A program made the position numbers and the translations under genes. Shown piece after piece: positions 23,828 to 30,846 of a stretch of 41,099 nt of DNA; positions within the stretch are counted from its first letter, which is position 1; every line of letters starts with the position of its first letter. The stretch covers positions 1 through 41,099 of the forward strand of contig CAUORE010000015.1 in the NCBI GenBank assembly GCA_963506915.1, written 5' to 3'. The DNA is from JABCPE02 sp963506915. GTDB lineage: Bacteria > Bacteroidota > Bacteroidia > Flavobacteriales > Weeksellaceae. The notes under the pieces were generated by a model. That model was not told the DNA's origin. It saw only the letters and a list, made by a program, of their open reading frames with translations, and ran no database searches.

Positions 23828-24778
23828 ATGAATATGAATGATTTAGAGCAAAGATTTAGAGTTTTTATAGAGAAACTTACTGAGAGAGCAGAGTCCTTGG
23901 AAAAGGAAACCCGTGATGCTATGCAGGAGATTTATGATGAGGATACAGACCCATATAAACGCAGTTTTGGGAATTTTTTGATGGGAGTAAAGGGGCAGTT
24001 TAATAGAATTATAGACAAAGCAGAGGATGTTTTTAAACAGCAGATAAAGCCTTATGAACCTTCTTTTTATGAGTCGCAAACGCCAGAAGGAGAGCTTCAG
24101 GAGAAATGGTTCAGAAAAATCCATGATGATTTTGAAAAATGGAAAGACAAGATGAGAGACCTTGCCGATAGCATTGAGAGTCATGTTAAAGAGCCTTCTG
24201 CAGAGGAAAAACTCCGTGAAATAGTAGAGGAATATAATGCTGTGAAGGATAATTTCCACTGCTCACAGTGTGGTGCTGGTTTGGAAATCAAGGAGTTGTA
24301 TTTTATTTCGACTTATATCACCTGTCCGTACTGCCAGACGCAAAATACATTCGTGCCAAGTGATAAGATGCGGGAATACGAGTTCGTAGCGAAGGATTTT
24401 GCTGAAGAGAAAACCCAAAAAGAAGAAGAATTTTATGAAAGAGTTTCCAGCAGTAATGCAGTGGTATCAGAAGAAAAATTTTTAGCTTATTTCTTATGGA
24501 GGGCTGCTATATGGAAGGTTTTGGCTGACACGGTGCCGATACTTGCCGAGGCGAACAAAAAAGTTTTTTATAGAGAAATGAGTGATATGCAGGTTTATGC
24601 TGAGTTTAATCTTGATGAAAAACCAGATTTATACCGAAAAATTATAGCAAAACTTGCCCAAACAGATGATTTTTATCTTCAGTTGGCGGTAGGAATGTTA
24701 GAAAATTTTGGTGCAAAAGGAATCCCTTCTGATGAATTTGAAAAATATCTGTCTGAAATGAAAAATAAAAGCAAATAA
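23828..24778 (+). CDS. Zinc-ribbon protein with N-terminal coiled coil, unknown function
   Basis: I do not recognise a family for this 316-residue cytosolic protein. Residues 1-140 are strongly charged and helical (coiled-coil-like). Residues 145-169 hold a zinc ribbon, C145-x2-C148 and C166-x2-C169 (CSQCGAG...CPYCQT). The remaining 140 residues are helical (LAYFLWRAAIWKVLADTVPIL). M3 is an alternative start. It stands alone after a terminator and 230 bases before the paralog pair. Its promoter was not found. Because it shares direction and accessory character with 25009-26693, it may be functionally linked to them; the sequence alone does not show this. Confidence 0.8.
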   Translation: MNMNDLEQRFRVFIEKLTERAESLEKETRDAMQEIYDEDTDPYKRSFGNFLMGVKGQFNRIIDKAEDVFKQQIKPYEPSFYESQTPEGELQEKWFRKIHDDFEKWKDKMRDLADSIESHVKEPSAEEKLREIVEEYNAVKDNFHCSQCGAGLEIKELYFISTYITCPYCQTQNTFVPSDKMREYEFVAKDFAEEKTQKEEEFYERVSSSNAVVSEEKFLAYFLWRAAIWKVLADTVPILAEANKKVFYREMSDMQVYAEFNLDEKPDLYRKIIAKLAQTDDFYLQLAVGMLENFGAKGIPSDEFEKYLSEMKNKSK

Positions 24779-24830
24779 AATTAGAAATATGGTTTTTTAA
24801 TTTCATTTGGATTCAAAAGATAAAATAAAG

Positions 24831-24843
24831 ATAACTTGGTTAT
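24831..24843. repeat. Small palindrome
   Basis: ATAAC (24831-24835) and GTTAT (24839-24843) flank TTG. It sits 74 bases upstream of the tandem repeats. Possible operator half-sites, or chance in AT-rich DNA. An inverted single copy of the repeat core (GTCTACAA, 24854-24861) follows it. Confidence 0.25.
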
Positions 24844-24904
24844 GAAATTTGGTGTCTACAAAATATTTAATTGAAAATCAGTGTTTTATAATAAAATTAA
24901 AAGC

Positions 24905-24926
24905 TTGTAGACGCTTTGTAGACGCT
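24905..24926 (+). promoter_or_regulatory. Tandem 11-bp direct repeat, putative activator site upstream of the paralog pair
   Basis: TTGTAGACGCT occurs twice in exact tandem (24905-24915 and 24916-24926). The second copy ends 30 bp before the TA of the TACATTTG promoter element, exactly as at 13262-13283. A third, inverted core (GTCTACAA) lies upstream at 24854-24861. The 230-base gap between 24778 and 25009 otherwise contains only AT-rich DNA and this promoter. Confidence 0.7.
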
Positions 24927-24955
24927 GTTTTTATTGGATAAATGTGCTGAGTTTA

Positions 24956-24963
24956 TACATTTG
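24956..24963 (+). promoter_or_regulatory. TAnnTTTG promoter element for the paralog pair
   Basis: TACATTTG matches the -7 consensus, and a TTG at 24934-24936 stands 19 bases upstream, as expected for the -33 element. It lies inside the longest open frame, which supports the ATG at 25009 as the real start. Confidence 0.7.
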
Positions 24964-25008
24964 CTCCATCGAAAATTAAAATATTTATTAACCAAAAAAA
25001 TTAAAGTT

Positions 25009-25521
25009 ATGTTTAAAAATCTTTTCAAAACAGTACAAGACTTAGTAGGTGGAAATGATGAACCAAAAAAAGGCTATGACGCAGAAGAAGGAGTATACTA
25101 TGCTAAAGGTAGTTTCGATGATGAAGTAGAATATAATAACGAAATTATCTGCATCACAAACGGAAACCATGATAACATGGATGATATGAATGATGCAATG
25201 GATGACAAAGACTATGCTCGTGCAGAAAAAGTGCGTCTTCAGTGGAAAGAAGATGTGAAAACTTACAAAGAACAAGTGAGAAAATTAGGGCCATACAAAG
25301 GAGATACTATGCTGATGGATGCTGCTATTGCATTCTTGGATGAGTATGACCGTTTGATGGACAATGGATATAAAGTGCTTATCGAGATGCGTGCAGCAGG
25401 AAAGAGAGGAACGCCAGAGGAACAAGCTCAGCTGAAAAACAACAACAATCTGATACAGCGTTTTACAGATAAACTGAATGAAGTTTCTGATGACTTCCTT
25501 GAAAAGTACGAGGATGACTAA
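25009..25521 (+). CDS. Unknown acidic helical protein, paralog 1
   Basis: I do not recognise this 170-residue protein. It is acidic and likely helical, with no signal peptide. It starts MFKNLFKTVQDLVGG, contains DAEEGVYYAKGSFDDEVEYN, the ARAEKVRLQWKED segment and GYKVLIEMRAAGKRGTPEEQ near residues 122-141. The whole protein aligns with the N-terminal part of the next gene, so the two arose by duplication. The start at 25009 is chosen because a TAnnTTTG promoter lies within the upstream extension of the frame to 24934. It is the first gene after the tandem-repeat promoter and lies 47 bases before its paralog. Confidence 0.8.
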   Translation: MFKNLFKTVQDLVGGNDEPKKGYDAEEGVYYAKGSFDDEVEYNNEIICITNGNHDNMDDMNDAMDDKDYARAEKVRLQWKEDVKTYKEQVRKLGPYKGDTMLMDAAIAFLDEYDRLMDNGYKVLIEMRAAGKRGTPEEQAQLKNNNNLIQRFTDKLNEVSDDFLEKYEDD

Positions 25522-25568
25522 AAATAATCTTGAATAATTTTTAAGATTTAAAAAAAAAAGAAAAAATT

Positions 25569-26693
25569 ATGTTTAAAAATCTTTTTAAAAAAGTTCAAGA
25601 CCTTGTAGAAGATAACCAGCCTAAAAATCAGCCAGAAAAAAGAGGATATGATGAAGAGGAAGGTGTATACTACGCAAAAGGAAGCTTTGACAATGCTATA
25701 GAGTATAATAATGAGCTGATGTGTGTAGCGAATAAATGCGAAGACAACATGGCCGATATGAACGCTGCTATGGATGCCAAAGACTATGCCCGAGCAGAAA
25801 AAGTGCGCCTTCAGTGGAAAGAGGATTTGGAGGATTATATCGCAGAAGTGAAACAGCTGGGAGCTTACAATGGAAATGATTCTCTTCTCAAAGCAACTAT
25901 CAGATTCTTTGAGTTTTATAAAGGCTTGATGGATGATGGGTATAAAGTTCTTATCGAGATGCGTGCAGCAGGAAAGAGAGGAACACCAGAGGAACAAGCT
26001 CAACTTAAGAAAAACAATGATGCTATCATCAAAAACTCAGGCGAGTTTAATGGAGAAAGTGATGATTTCTTAGAGAATTACGATGAAAATGGAGAGGAGT
26101 ATGATACTTCTTTTGAGAATCCTTACATGAATATGGCTCATGATGATAATAATCCTATGCTGCAGCCTATACATGGTATTTCTCTGCAAGATTACGCAGC
26201 GGCTGCCTCTAAAATGACTAATGGAATGTCAGCAGAAGAGGTATGTAAAAGATTAGGAATCGATATGCCTGTTTGGGATGAAGCTAACCAGCTCTGGGTA
26301 AAGAGAATGCAGCAAGACCAGACTATGGCTGTGATGTCTCTCTATGGGCAGTATTACGGAAGTGCAGATACTCACCCTAAATTCAATGATTCTGTAAAAG
26401 AATCTAATCAAGAAGGAGACTATCTAGCTAAAATCCAAAATGATGAAGCGTTCTACTATGAATTGTGCGGAGCTCGTCAGGCGGCATATGAAGCAGGGCT
26501 GGATGGCGCTCAGTGGATACAGGACAATTATGGAATTTCCTTGGGAGATTTTCAGTCTGTAGCTATGAAATGGATGGCTAATATGGGTAACATCGAAAAA
26601 ATGCTGCGCTACCAAGAACAAAAACAAAGAGAATACGCAGAAAAATTCTCAAAAGAAATGGGCGGTGGAGTAGCAGATGATATAGAATTTTAA
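25569..26693 (+). CDS. Unknown protein, paralog 2 with added C-terminal domain
   Basis: This 374-residue protein duplicates the previous one over about residues 1-170 (MFKNLFKKVQDLVED, EEGVYYAKGSFDNAIEYNNE, ARAEKVRLQWKEDL, GYKVLIEMRAAGKRGTPEEQ), then adds a C-terminal domain of about 190 residues not found in paralog 1. That domain begins ISLQDYAAAASKMTNGMSAEEVCKRL (cut: SLQDYAAAASKM, AEEVCKRLGIDMPVWDEAN) and includes VKRMQQDQTMAVMSLYGQYY and a Gln/Glu-rich end (RYQEQKQREYAEKFSKEMGG). It has no signal peptide and no catalytic motif I can name. It is followed by a terminator. The pair looks like a short form and a long form of one protein expressed together. Confidence 0.85.
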   Translation: MFKNLFKKVQDLVEDNQPKNQPEKRGYDEEEGVYYAKGSFDNAIEYNNELMCVANKCEDNMADMNAAMDAKDYARAEKVRLQWKEDLEDYIAEVKQLGAYNGNDSLLKATIRFFEFYKGLMDDGYKVLIEMRAAGKRGTPEEQAQLKKNNDAIIKNSGEFNGESDDFLENYDENGEEYDTSFENPYMNMAHDDNNPMLQPIHGISLQDYAAAASKMTNGMSAEEVCKRLGIDMPVWDEANQLWVKRMQQDQTMAVMSLYGQYYGSADTHPKFNDSVKESNQEGDYLAKIQNDEAFYYELCGARQAAYEAGLDGAQWIQDNYGISLGDFQSVAMKWMANMGNIEKMLRYQEQKQREYAEKFSKEMGGGVADDIEF

Positions 26694-26719
26694 CCAATTT
26701 TAAACTTTATTGTAAATGG

Positions 26720-26755
26720 AAACGGTGCTTGATATTATCAGGCACCGTTTTTTGT
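26720..26755. terminator. Bidirectional terminator
   Basis: AAACGGTGC (26720-26728) pairs with GCACCGTTT (26742-26750), followed by TTTTG. It separates the convergent paralog 2 and sppA genes and has A/T runs on both sides. Confidence 0.85.
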
Positions 26756-26760
26756 TATTA

Positions 26761-28518
26761 TTATTTAATTCTAATGATGTAGGGCATGGTCATCTGTATG
26801 CTATTTCTTAAGTTTTGGTCTGCAAAAACCTTGAATAGCTGATAGTTTTCTTCGCCCATTTGGGATTTTACATAGTTTGTAGTTATACTTTCCTGTTTCA
26901 GGCTGCTCATTATCTGCTCGAATTTATCCACTTTTGCAGGATAACTTACAGCTTCGTATTCTGCTATATTTGCTTTACTTGCAGCGTATTTTACAGCATC
27001 ATTTAGTGAGCCTATTTCATCTACTAGTCCTATTTCTTTGGCTCTTTTTCCAGACCAAACTCTTCCGCTTCCTACGGCATCTATTTCTTCGAAAGTTTTC
27101 TTTCTATTTTTGGAAACAAAATGCACAAAACGATTGTAGGTATTTACTACGCTTCTCTGCGTGATAGCAAGTGTCCCTGATGAAAGCCCCGAAAAAGGCG
27201 ACATCATGTTTGAATTGGCATTGGTAGAAACCACATCGGAGTAAATACCATTTCGGTTCGCTAGGTTTTTAGCATCAGGAATTACCCCAAAAACCCCAAT
27301 AGAACCCGTGATGGTATTGTTTTGAGCAAAAATCCTGTCCCCAGCCATGGAGATGTAGTATCCGCCAGAGGCTGCATAATCCCCAAATGAAATGATTAGA
27401 GGTTTCTTTTGTTTCAGTTGTTGAAGTTCATACAAGATTTCATCAGAAGCATTGGCGCTTCCACCAGGTGAGTTTACACGGAGAACCACAGCTTTGATGT
27501 TGTCATCTTGGGCTAAATCCTTGATGTATTGGATGTATCTTTCAGAATAGATGTCACTGTATCTGTTTCCATTGTAGATAGTTCCAGAGGCGTATAGAAC
27601 AGCGATTTTATTATCGTTTATTTTAGTATCTGCATGGGAAAAAGCATAATTTCTGATAGAAACTTTGTTTAGTTTTTCATCTTTACCAACATTTAGTTTG
27701 TTTTTTATAATCTCCTCGTATTCAGATTTTTGAACTAATTTATCGGCAAGTTTGTATTTTAGGCTCAGATCAGGAATTGTAGCATATAGACTATCAACCA
27801 CGGTTTTGAATTCCGTAGGGTCTAGTTTTCTAGATTGGATGATTTTAGAGGAAATCTCTCCCCAAGTGTCATTCAGAAGGGTAGTCATCTGCTCTTTGTT
27901 TTCTGGAGACATTTCGTTTCTGAGGAAAGGCTCTACAGCAGATTTGAAATTTCCATGGCGGATGACATTGATGTTAATGCCGTATTTTTCAGCAAATTCC
28001 TTTAAGAAAATCACCTCTGTGGAAAGTCCTTTCAGCTCGATGCCTCCCACTGGATTGAGGAAATATTGGTCAGCCACCGAACCTAGATAGTAGGATGCTT
28101 GGCTTACATTGTTCCCGTAAGCATAGACAAATTTTTTACTTTTCTTAAAATCTTCCAGACTTTTTCGGATGTCATCTATCTGCGTAATCCCAGCATCTAT
28201 GTCATCTAGTTCTATACTGATTCCCTTGATTTTATCATCGTTTTTCGCCGTTTCTATGGCATTGAGGATATCTTGGTATTTTAGTTCAGCATCTTCTTTT
28301 ATCTCAAATATAGAAGACTCGCTTTCGTTCTCATGTTCCACAACTTTGGATTTAAAATCAATGGTAAGAACTGAGTTTTCTTTAATTTTGATATCTTTGT
28401 CTGCGCTGGACATGCTTCCGATGATGATAATCACAAAAAGCAGGAAAAAAGGCAGTAAAATACCAGCAATGAATAATGCAACGACATTTGCAAGAACAGT
28501 TTTGATGAAATTTTTCAT
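26761..28518 (-). CDS. sppA: Signal peptide peptidase SppA, long (67 kDa) type
   Basis: This 585-residue inner-membrane serine protease degrades cleaved signal peptides. It has one N-terminal membrane helix (about residues 10-36) and two related halves. The first half supplies the general-base Lys (HGNFKSAVEPF, K192) and the second the nucleophile Ser (GDYAASGGYYIS, S384), the split dyad of the E. coli-type long SppA. Other motifs, VLRVNSPGGSANASDEI and TGSIGVFG, are intact. It is divergent from folK with a 43-base gap containing a TAAATTTG element. Confidence 0.95.
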   Translation of the reverse strand: MKNFIKTVLANVVALFIAGILLPFFLLFVIIIIGSMSSADKDIKIKENSVLTIDFKSKVVEHENESESSIFEIKEDAELKYQDILNAIETAKNDDKIKGISIELDDIDAGITQIDDIRKSLEDFKKSKKFVYAYGNNVSQASYYLGSVADQYFLNPVGGIELKGLSTEVIFLKEFAEKYGININVIRHGNFKSAVEPFLRNEMSPENKEQMTTLLNDTWGEISSKIIQSRKLDPTEFKTVVDSLYATIPDLSLKYKLADKLVQKSEYEEIIKNKLNVGKDEKLNKVSIRNYAFSHADTKINDNKIAVLYASGTIYNGNRYSDIYSERYIQYIKDLAQDDNIKAVVLRVNSPGGSANASDEILYELQQLKQKKPLIISFGDYAASGGYYISMAGDRIFAQNNTITGSIGVFGVIPDAKNLANRNGIYSDVVSTNANSNMMSPFSGLSSGTLAITQRSVVNTYNRFVHFVSKNRKKTFEEIDAVGSGRVWSGKRAKEIGLVDEIGSLNDAVKYAASKANIAEYEAVSYPAKVDKFEQIMSSLKQESITTNYVKSQMGEENYQLFKVFADQNLRNSIQMTMPYIIRIK

Positions 28519-28540
28519 AAAAATAAAGTTTAAAATTTTA

Positions 28541-28548
28541 CAAATTTA
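28541..28548 (-). promoter_or_regulatory. TAnnTTTG promoter element for sppA
   Basis: CAAATTTA on the plus strand reads TAAATTTG on the minus strand, 22 bases upstream of the sppA ATG. It lies very near the folK start at 28562 on the other strand. Confidence 0.5.
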
Positions 28549-28561
28549 CAAATAGTTAGTA

Positions 28562-28981
28562 ATGTATAATGTGGTTTTGTTACTAGGAAGTAATTTAGGA
28601 AACGCAGAAAATAATATTTTATTGGCTCTCAGTGAGTTGGAAAATAGGGTCGGCAAGATTATTAAAAAAACTAAAATCTCAAGAACTTCACCTGTGGAGT
28701 TTGATAGTAAGAATATTTTTTGTAATATTGCAATAGATGTACAGACAATATATTCGCCTATAAAACTTTTAGATGAAATCAAAAAAATAGAGTCTGAAAT
28801 GGGAAGAATCCATGATTCTAAGTTCTTTGGTGAATACAGAGACAGGATTATAGACATAGATATAGTGTCTTATGAAGGACTTATTTTTAGTTGTAACAGA
28901 TTAGAAATTCCACATCATAAACATCTGTATGATAGAGATTTTTCTAGAAAATTACTAGATGAATTAGCTGAGGAAATGTAG
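28562..28981 (+). CDS. folK: 2-amino-4-hydroxy-6-hydroxymethyldihydropteridine pyrophosphokinase
   Basis: This 139-residue enzyme activates the pterin for folate synthesis. Motifs: LLLGSNLGNAENNI at the start (residues 5-18), SRTSPVEF (about 40-47), the FCNIAIDVQT strand, EMGR and the metal-binding DRIIDIDIVSYEG (about 97-109), and LEIPHHKHLYDRDF (about 119-132). The length is on the short side of the family but all motifs are there. It is divergent from sppA and appears to be a single-gene unit; no clear terminator follows. Confidence 0.93.
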   Translation: MYNVVLLLGSNLGNAENNILLALSELENRVGKIIKKTKISRTSPVEFDSKNIFCNIAIDVQTIYSPIKLLDEIKKIESEMGRIHDSKFFGEYRDRIIDIDIVSYEGLIFSCNRLEIPHHKHLYDRDFSRKLLDELAEEM

Positions 28982-29051
28982 TTTTGTGTAAGAATCAATA
29001 GTATGATTTTTGCTTTATTAAAAAAGGAAATGAATAATAAAATTTTAATAT

Positions 29052-30725
29052 ATGAGAAAAATAATTATCTCTTTGGGGCTGCTGGCTGCAGGTGTAGCTT
29101 ATGCTCAAACAGGAAAAGTTGGTGTGAATACTAGTTCACCAGAAGCAACTTTGGATATTAATCCTACAACAGCGAATGCCGCTGCTACAGCAACAACGAA
29201 TGAAGGGATTCTAATACCAAGACTCAGCAGAGAAAGAATAGAAAATATCTCTGCAACTGATCTCAGAGAATCTACACTGGTTTATGTAAATGATACAACA
29301 GAGCCAATAGGAGGTGTTAGCACAACAGAAAATGTAACTACTAAAGGCTTTTACTACTATGATGCAGATACAGGGGTTTGGCTGAAAGTTTTAGGAAGTG
29401 AGGATGTAGATCTTAGAATAGTAGGTAATAGTAATCACATTACAAAAGATGCTGGTATAGGAGGAACAGGAACAGCCGCGGGTACAGGTGCTAATAATAT
29501 AGGGATAGGAAAGGATGCCCTTTTAGCAAATACCAATGGAAATGCAAATATCGCTGTTGGAGCTAGTTCAGGAAGATGGATAACTAGAGGAAATGGGAAT
29601 ATACATATAGGAGGTGCAAATAGAGGGAACAATTCTCCTCAGTTGGACAATGTAGTAGCTATTGGTAATGGATTTAACCAAACAAACCTTACTACTGTCA
29701 CATCAATAGATAATGTGATACTGCTTGGAAATGCAGTTGATAATCCTAAAATAGGTATAGGAACATACAAGCCTTCAGAAAAAGTTCATGTAAAAGGAAA
29801 TGTACTGACAGAGGAAGGAGGTTTATACTCTTCTGTGAGTGGTTGGCATGGAGGAAAAGTAGAACTTCTTAACCCAAGTAAAACAGTTTCTGGAACATCT
29901 GATAGATGGGTAATGTATAATAATACAGGAGACTATGCCAATGGACTTCAGTTTTGGAACTATAAGGTAGGAAGTGGTAGTGAACAAGTAGTAATGTTCT
30001 TATCTGATGAAGGAAATGTGGGGGTAGGAGATTTTAGAACCTATGCGCAGATTCCTGCTTTTGCAGATAGAACTCCACAACACAAACTCCATGTTTTAGG
30101 GAATGTAGTAGCAGAAGGGGGGCTTCTAAGAACTTCATTAGCAAGTGAAGAAGGAGGATTTGTAAGTATAGTAAACTCAGGTAAAACTACAGTAACAGGA
30201 GGAGCAAGAGAATGGAGAATATATAACATGAGGGGTTCTTATTCTAACTCACTACAATTTTGGGGCTATGATGCTAATGGTAATAACTTAGGTCCTAAAT
30301 TTACCATTACAGATAATGGAAATGTGGGGATAGGTACTAATTTACCATCGCAAAAATTAGAAGTAGCAGGGCAGGTGCTGGCAAGTAATTTTACTTTGTC
30401 ATCAGATTCTCGTCTAAAGGAACATGTTAAGAATATTGATAATGCATCTAAAACCCTTTCTCAACTAAGACCTGTAACATACCATTGGAATACAAAAGGA
30501 AAGCAGAAAGGTGGTAATGCTAAGCTACAGTATGGTTTCATAGCTCAAGAAGTAGAAAAAGTGCTTCCAGATATTGTAGAAACAGATAAATCTTCTGATA
30601 AATATAAATCTGTAAATTATACAGCTATAGTTCCTGTCTTGGTAAAAGCAATACAAGAGAAAGATAAAGAGATAGAAGAACTGAAAGCAAGGCTGGATGC
30701 TATAGAAAAGAAGATAGGAAAGTAG
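29052..30725 (+). CDS. Secreted protein with peptidase S74 (intramolecular chaperone) C-terminus
   Basis: This 557-residue protein has a signal peptide (RKIIISLGLLAAGVAYAQ) and begins its mature part with VGVNTSSPEATLDINP, a beta-prism-like repeat found again as VGIGTNLPSQKLEVAG before the C-terminus. Two related segments (about residues 255-345 and 353-440) share GGxVxxxNxxKTxxxG and W/R-x-YNxxGxYxNxLQFWxY. Residues about 448-557 are an S74 domain: SSDSRLKEHVKNI with the self-cleaving Ser-Lys dyad (S451/K456), FIAQEVEKVLPDIV and a final coiled coil. S74 domains fold trimeric phage fibres and then cut themselves off. No phage genes flank it, so it is probably a surface-exposed or secreted fibre. 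Confidence 0.9.
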   Translation: MRKIIISLGLLAAGVAYAQTGKVGVNTSSPEATLDINPTTANAAATATTNEGILIPRLSRERIENISATDLRESTLVYVNDTTEPIGGVSTTENVTTKGFYYYDADTGVWLKVLGSEDVDLRIVGNSNHITKDAGIGGTGTAAGTGANNIGIGKDALLANTNGNANIAVGASSGRWITRGNGNIHIGGANRGNNSPQLDNVVAIGNGFNQTNLTTVTSIDNVILLGNAVDNPKIGIGTYKPSEKVHVKGNVLTEEGGLYSSVSGWHGGKVELLNPSKTVSGTSDRWVMYNNTGDYANGLQFWNYKVGSGSEQVVMFLSDEGNVGVGDFRTYAQIPAFADRTPQHKLHVLGNVVAEGGLLRTSLASEEGGFVSIVNSGKTTVTGGAREWRIYNMRGSYSNSLQFWGYDANGNNLGPKFTITDNGNVGIGTNLPSQKLEVAGQVLASNFTLSSDSRLKEHVKNIDNASKTLSQLRPVTYHWNTKGKQKGGNAKLQYGFIAQEVEKVLPDIVETDKSSDKYKSVNYTAIVPVLVKAIQEKDKEIEELKARLDAIEKKIGK

Positions 30726-30751
30726 TTTTTTGATAATATAATTTTATTTGT

Positions 30752-30787
30752 TGTGTGCTGGGAAATTTTTCCTCAGCACACATTTTT
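30752..30787 (+). terminator. Hairpin terminator after the S74 gene
   Basis: TGTGTGCTG (30752-30760) pairs exactly with CAGCACACA (30774-30782), followed by five T. It cleanly ends the S74 gene transcript before recQ. Confidence 0.88.
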
Positions 30788-30821
30788 CTTTCTGTAAAAA
30801 TAAATAACTTATCTTTTTTGC

Positions 30822-30829
30822 TATTTTTG
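30822..30829 (+). promoter_or_regulatory. TAnnTTTG promoter element for recQ-fmt-fabH
   Basis: TATTTTTG matches the -7 consensus, 17 bases upstream of the recQ ATG. The following genes overlap or follow within 10 bases, so it may serve all three. Confidence 0.55.
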
Positions 30830-30846
30830 TGAGATAAAATAAATTT

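Noticed and set aside
24934..25008. Longer start for paralog 1
   Set aside because: A TAnnTTTG promoter lies inside the extension, and the paralog begins at the MFKNLFK motif.
29052..30725. Interpretation of the S74 gene as a prophage tail fibre
   Set aside because: It has a signal peptide and is flanked by folK and recQ with its own terminator; no phage genes are near.
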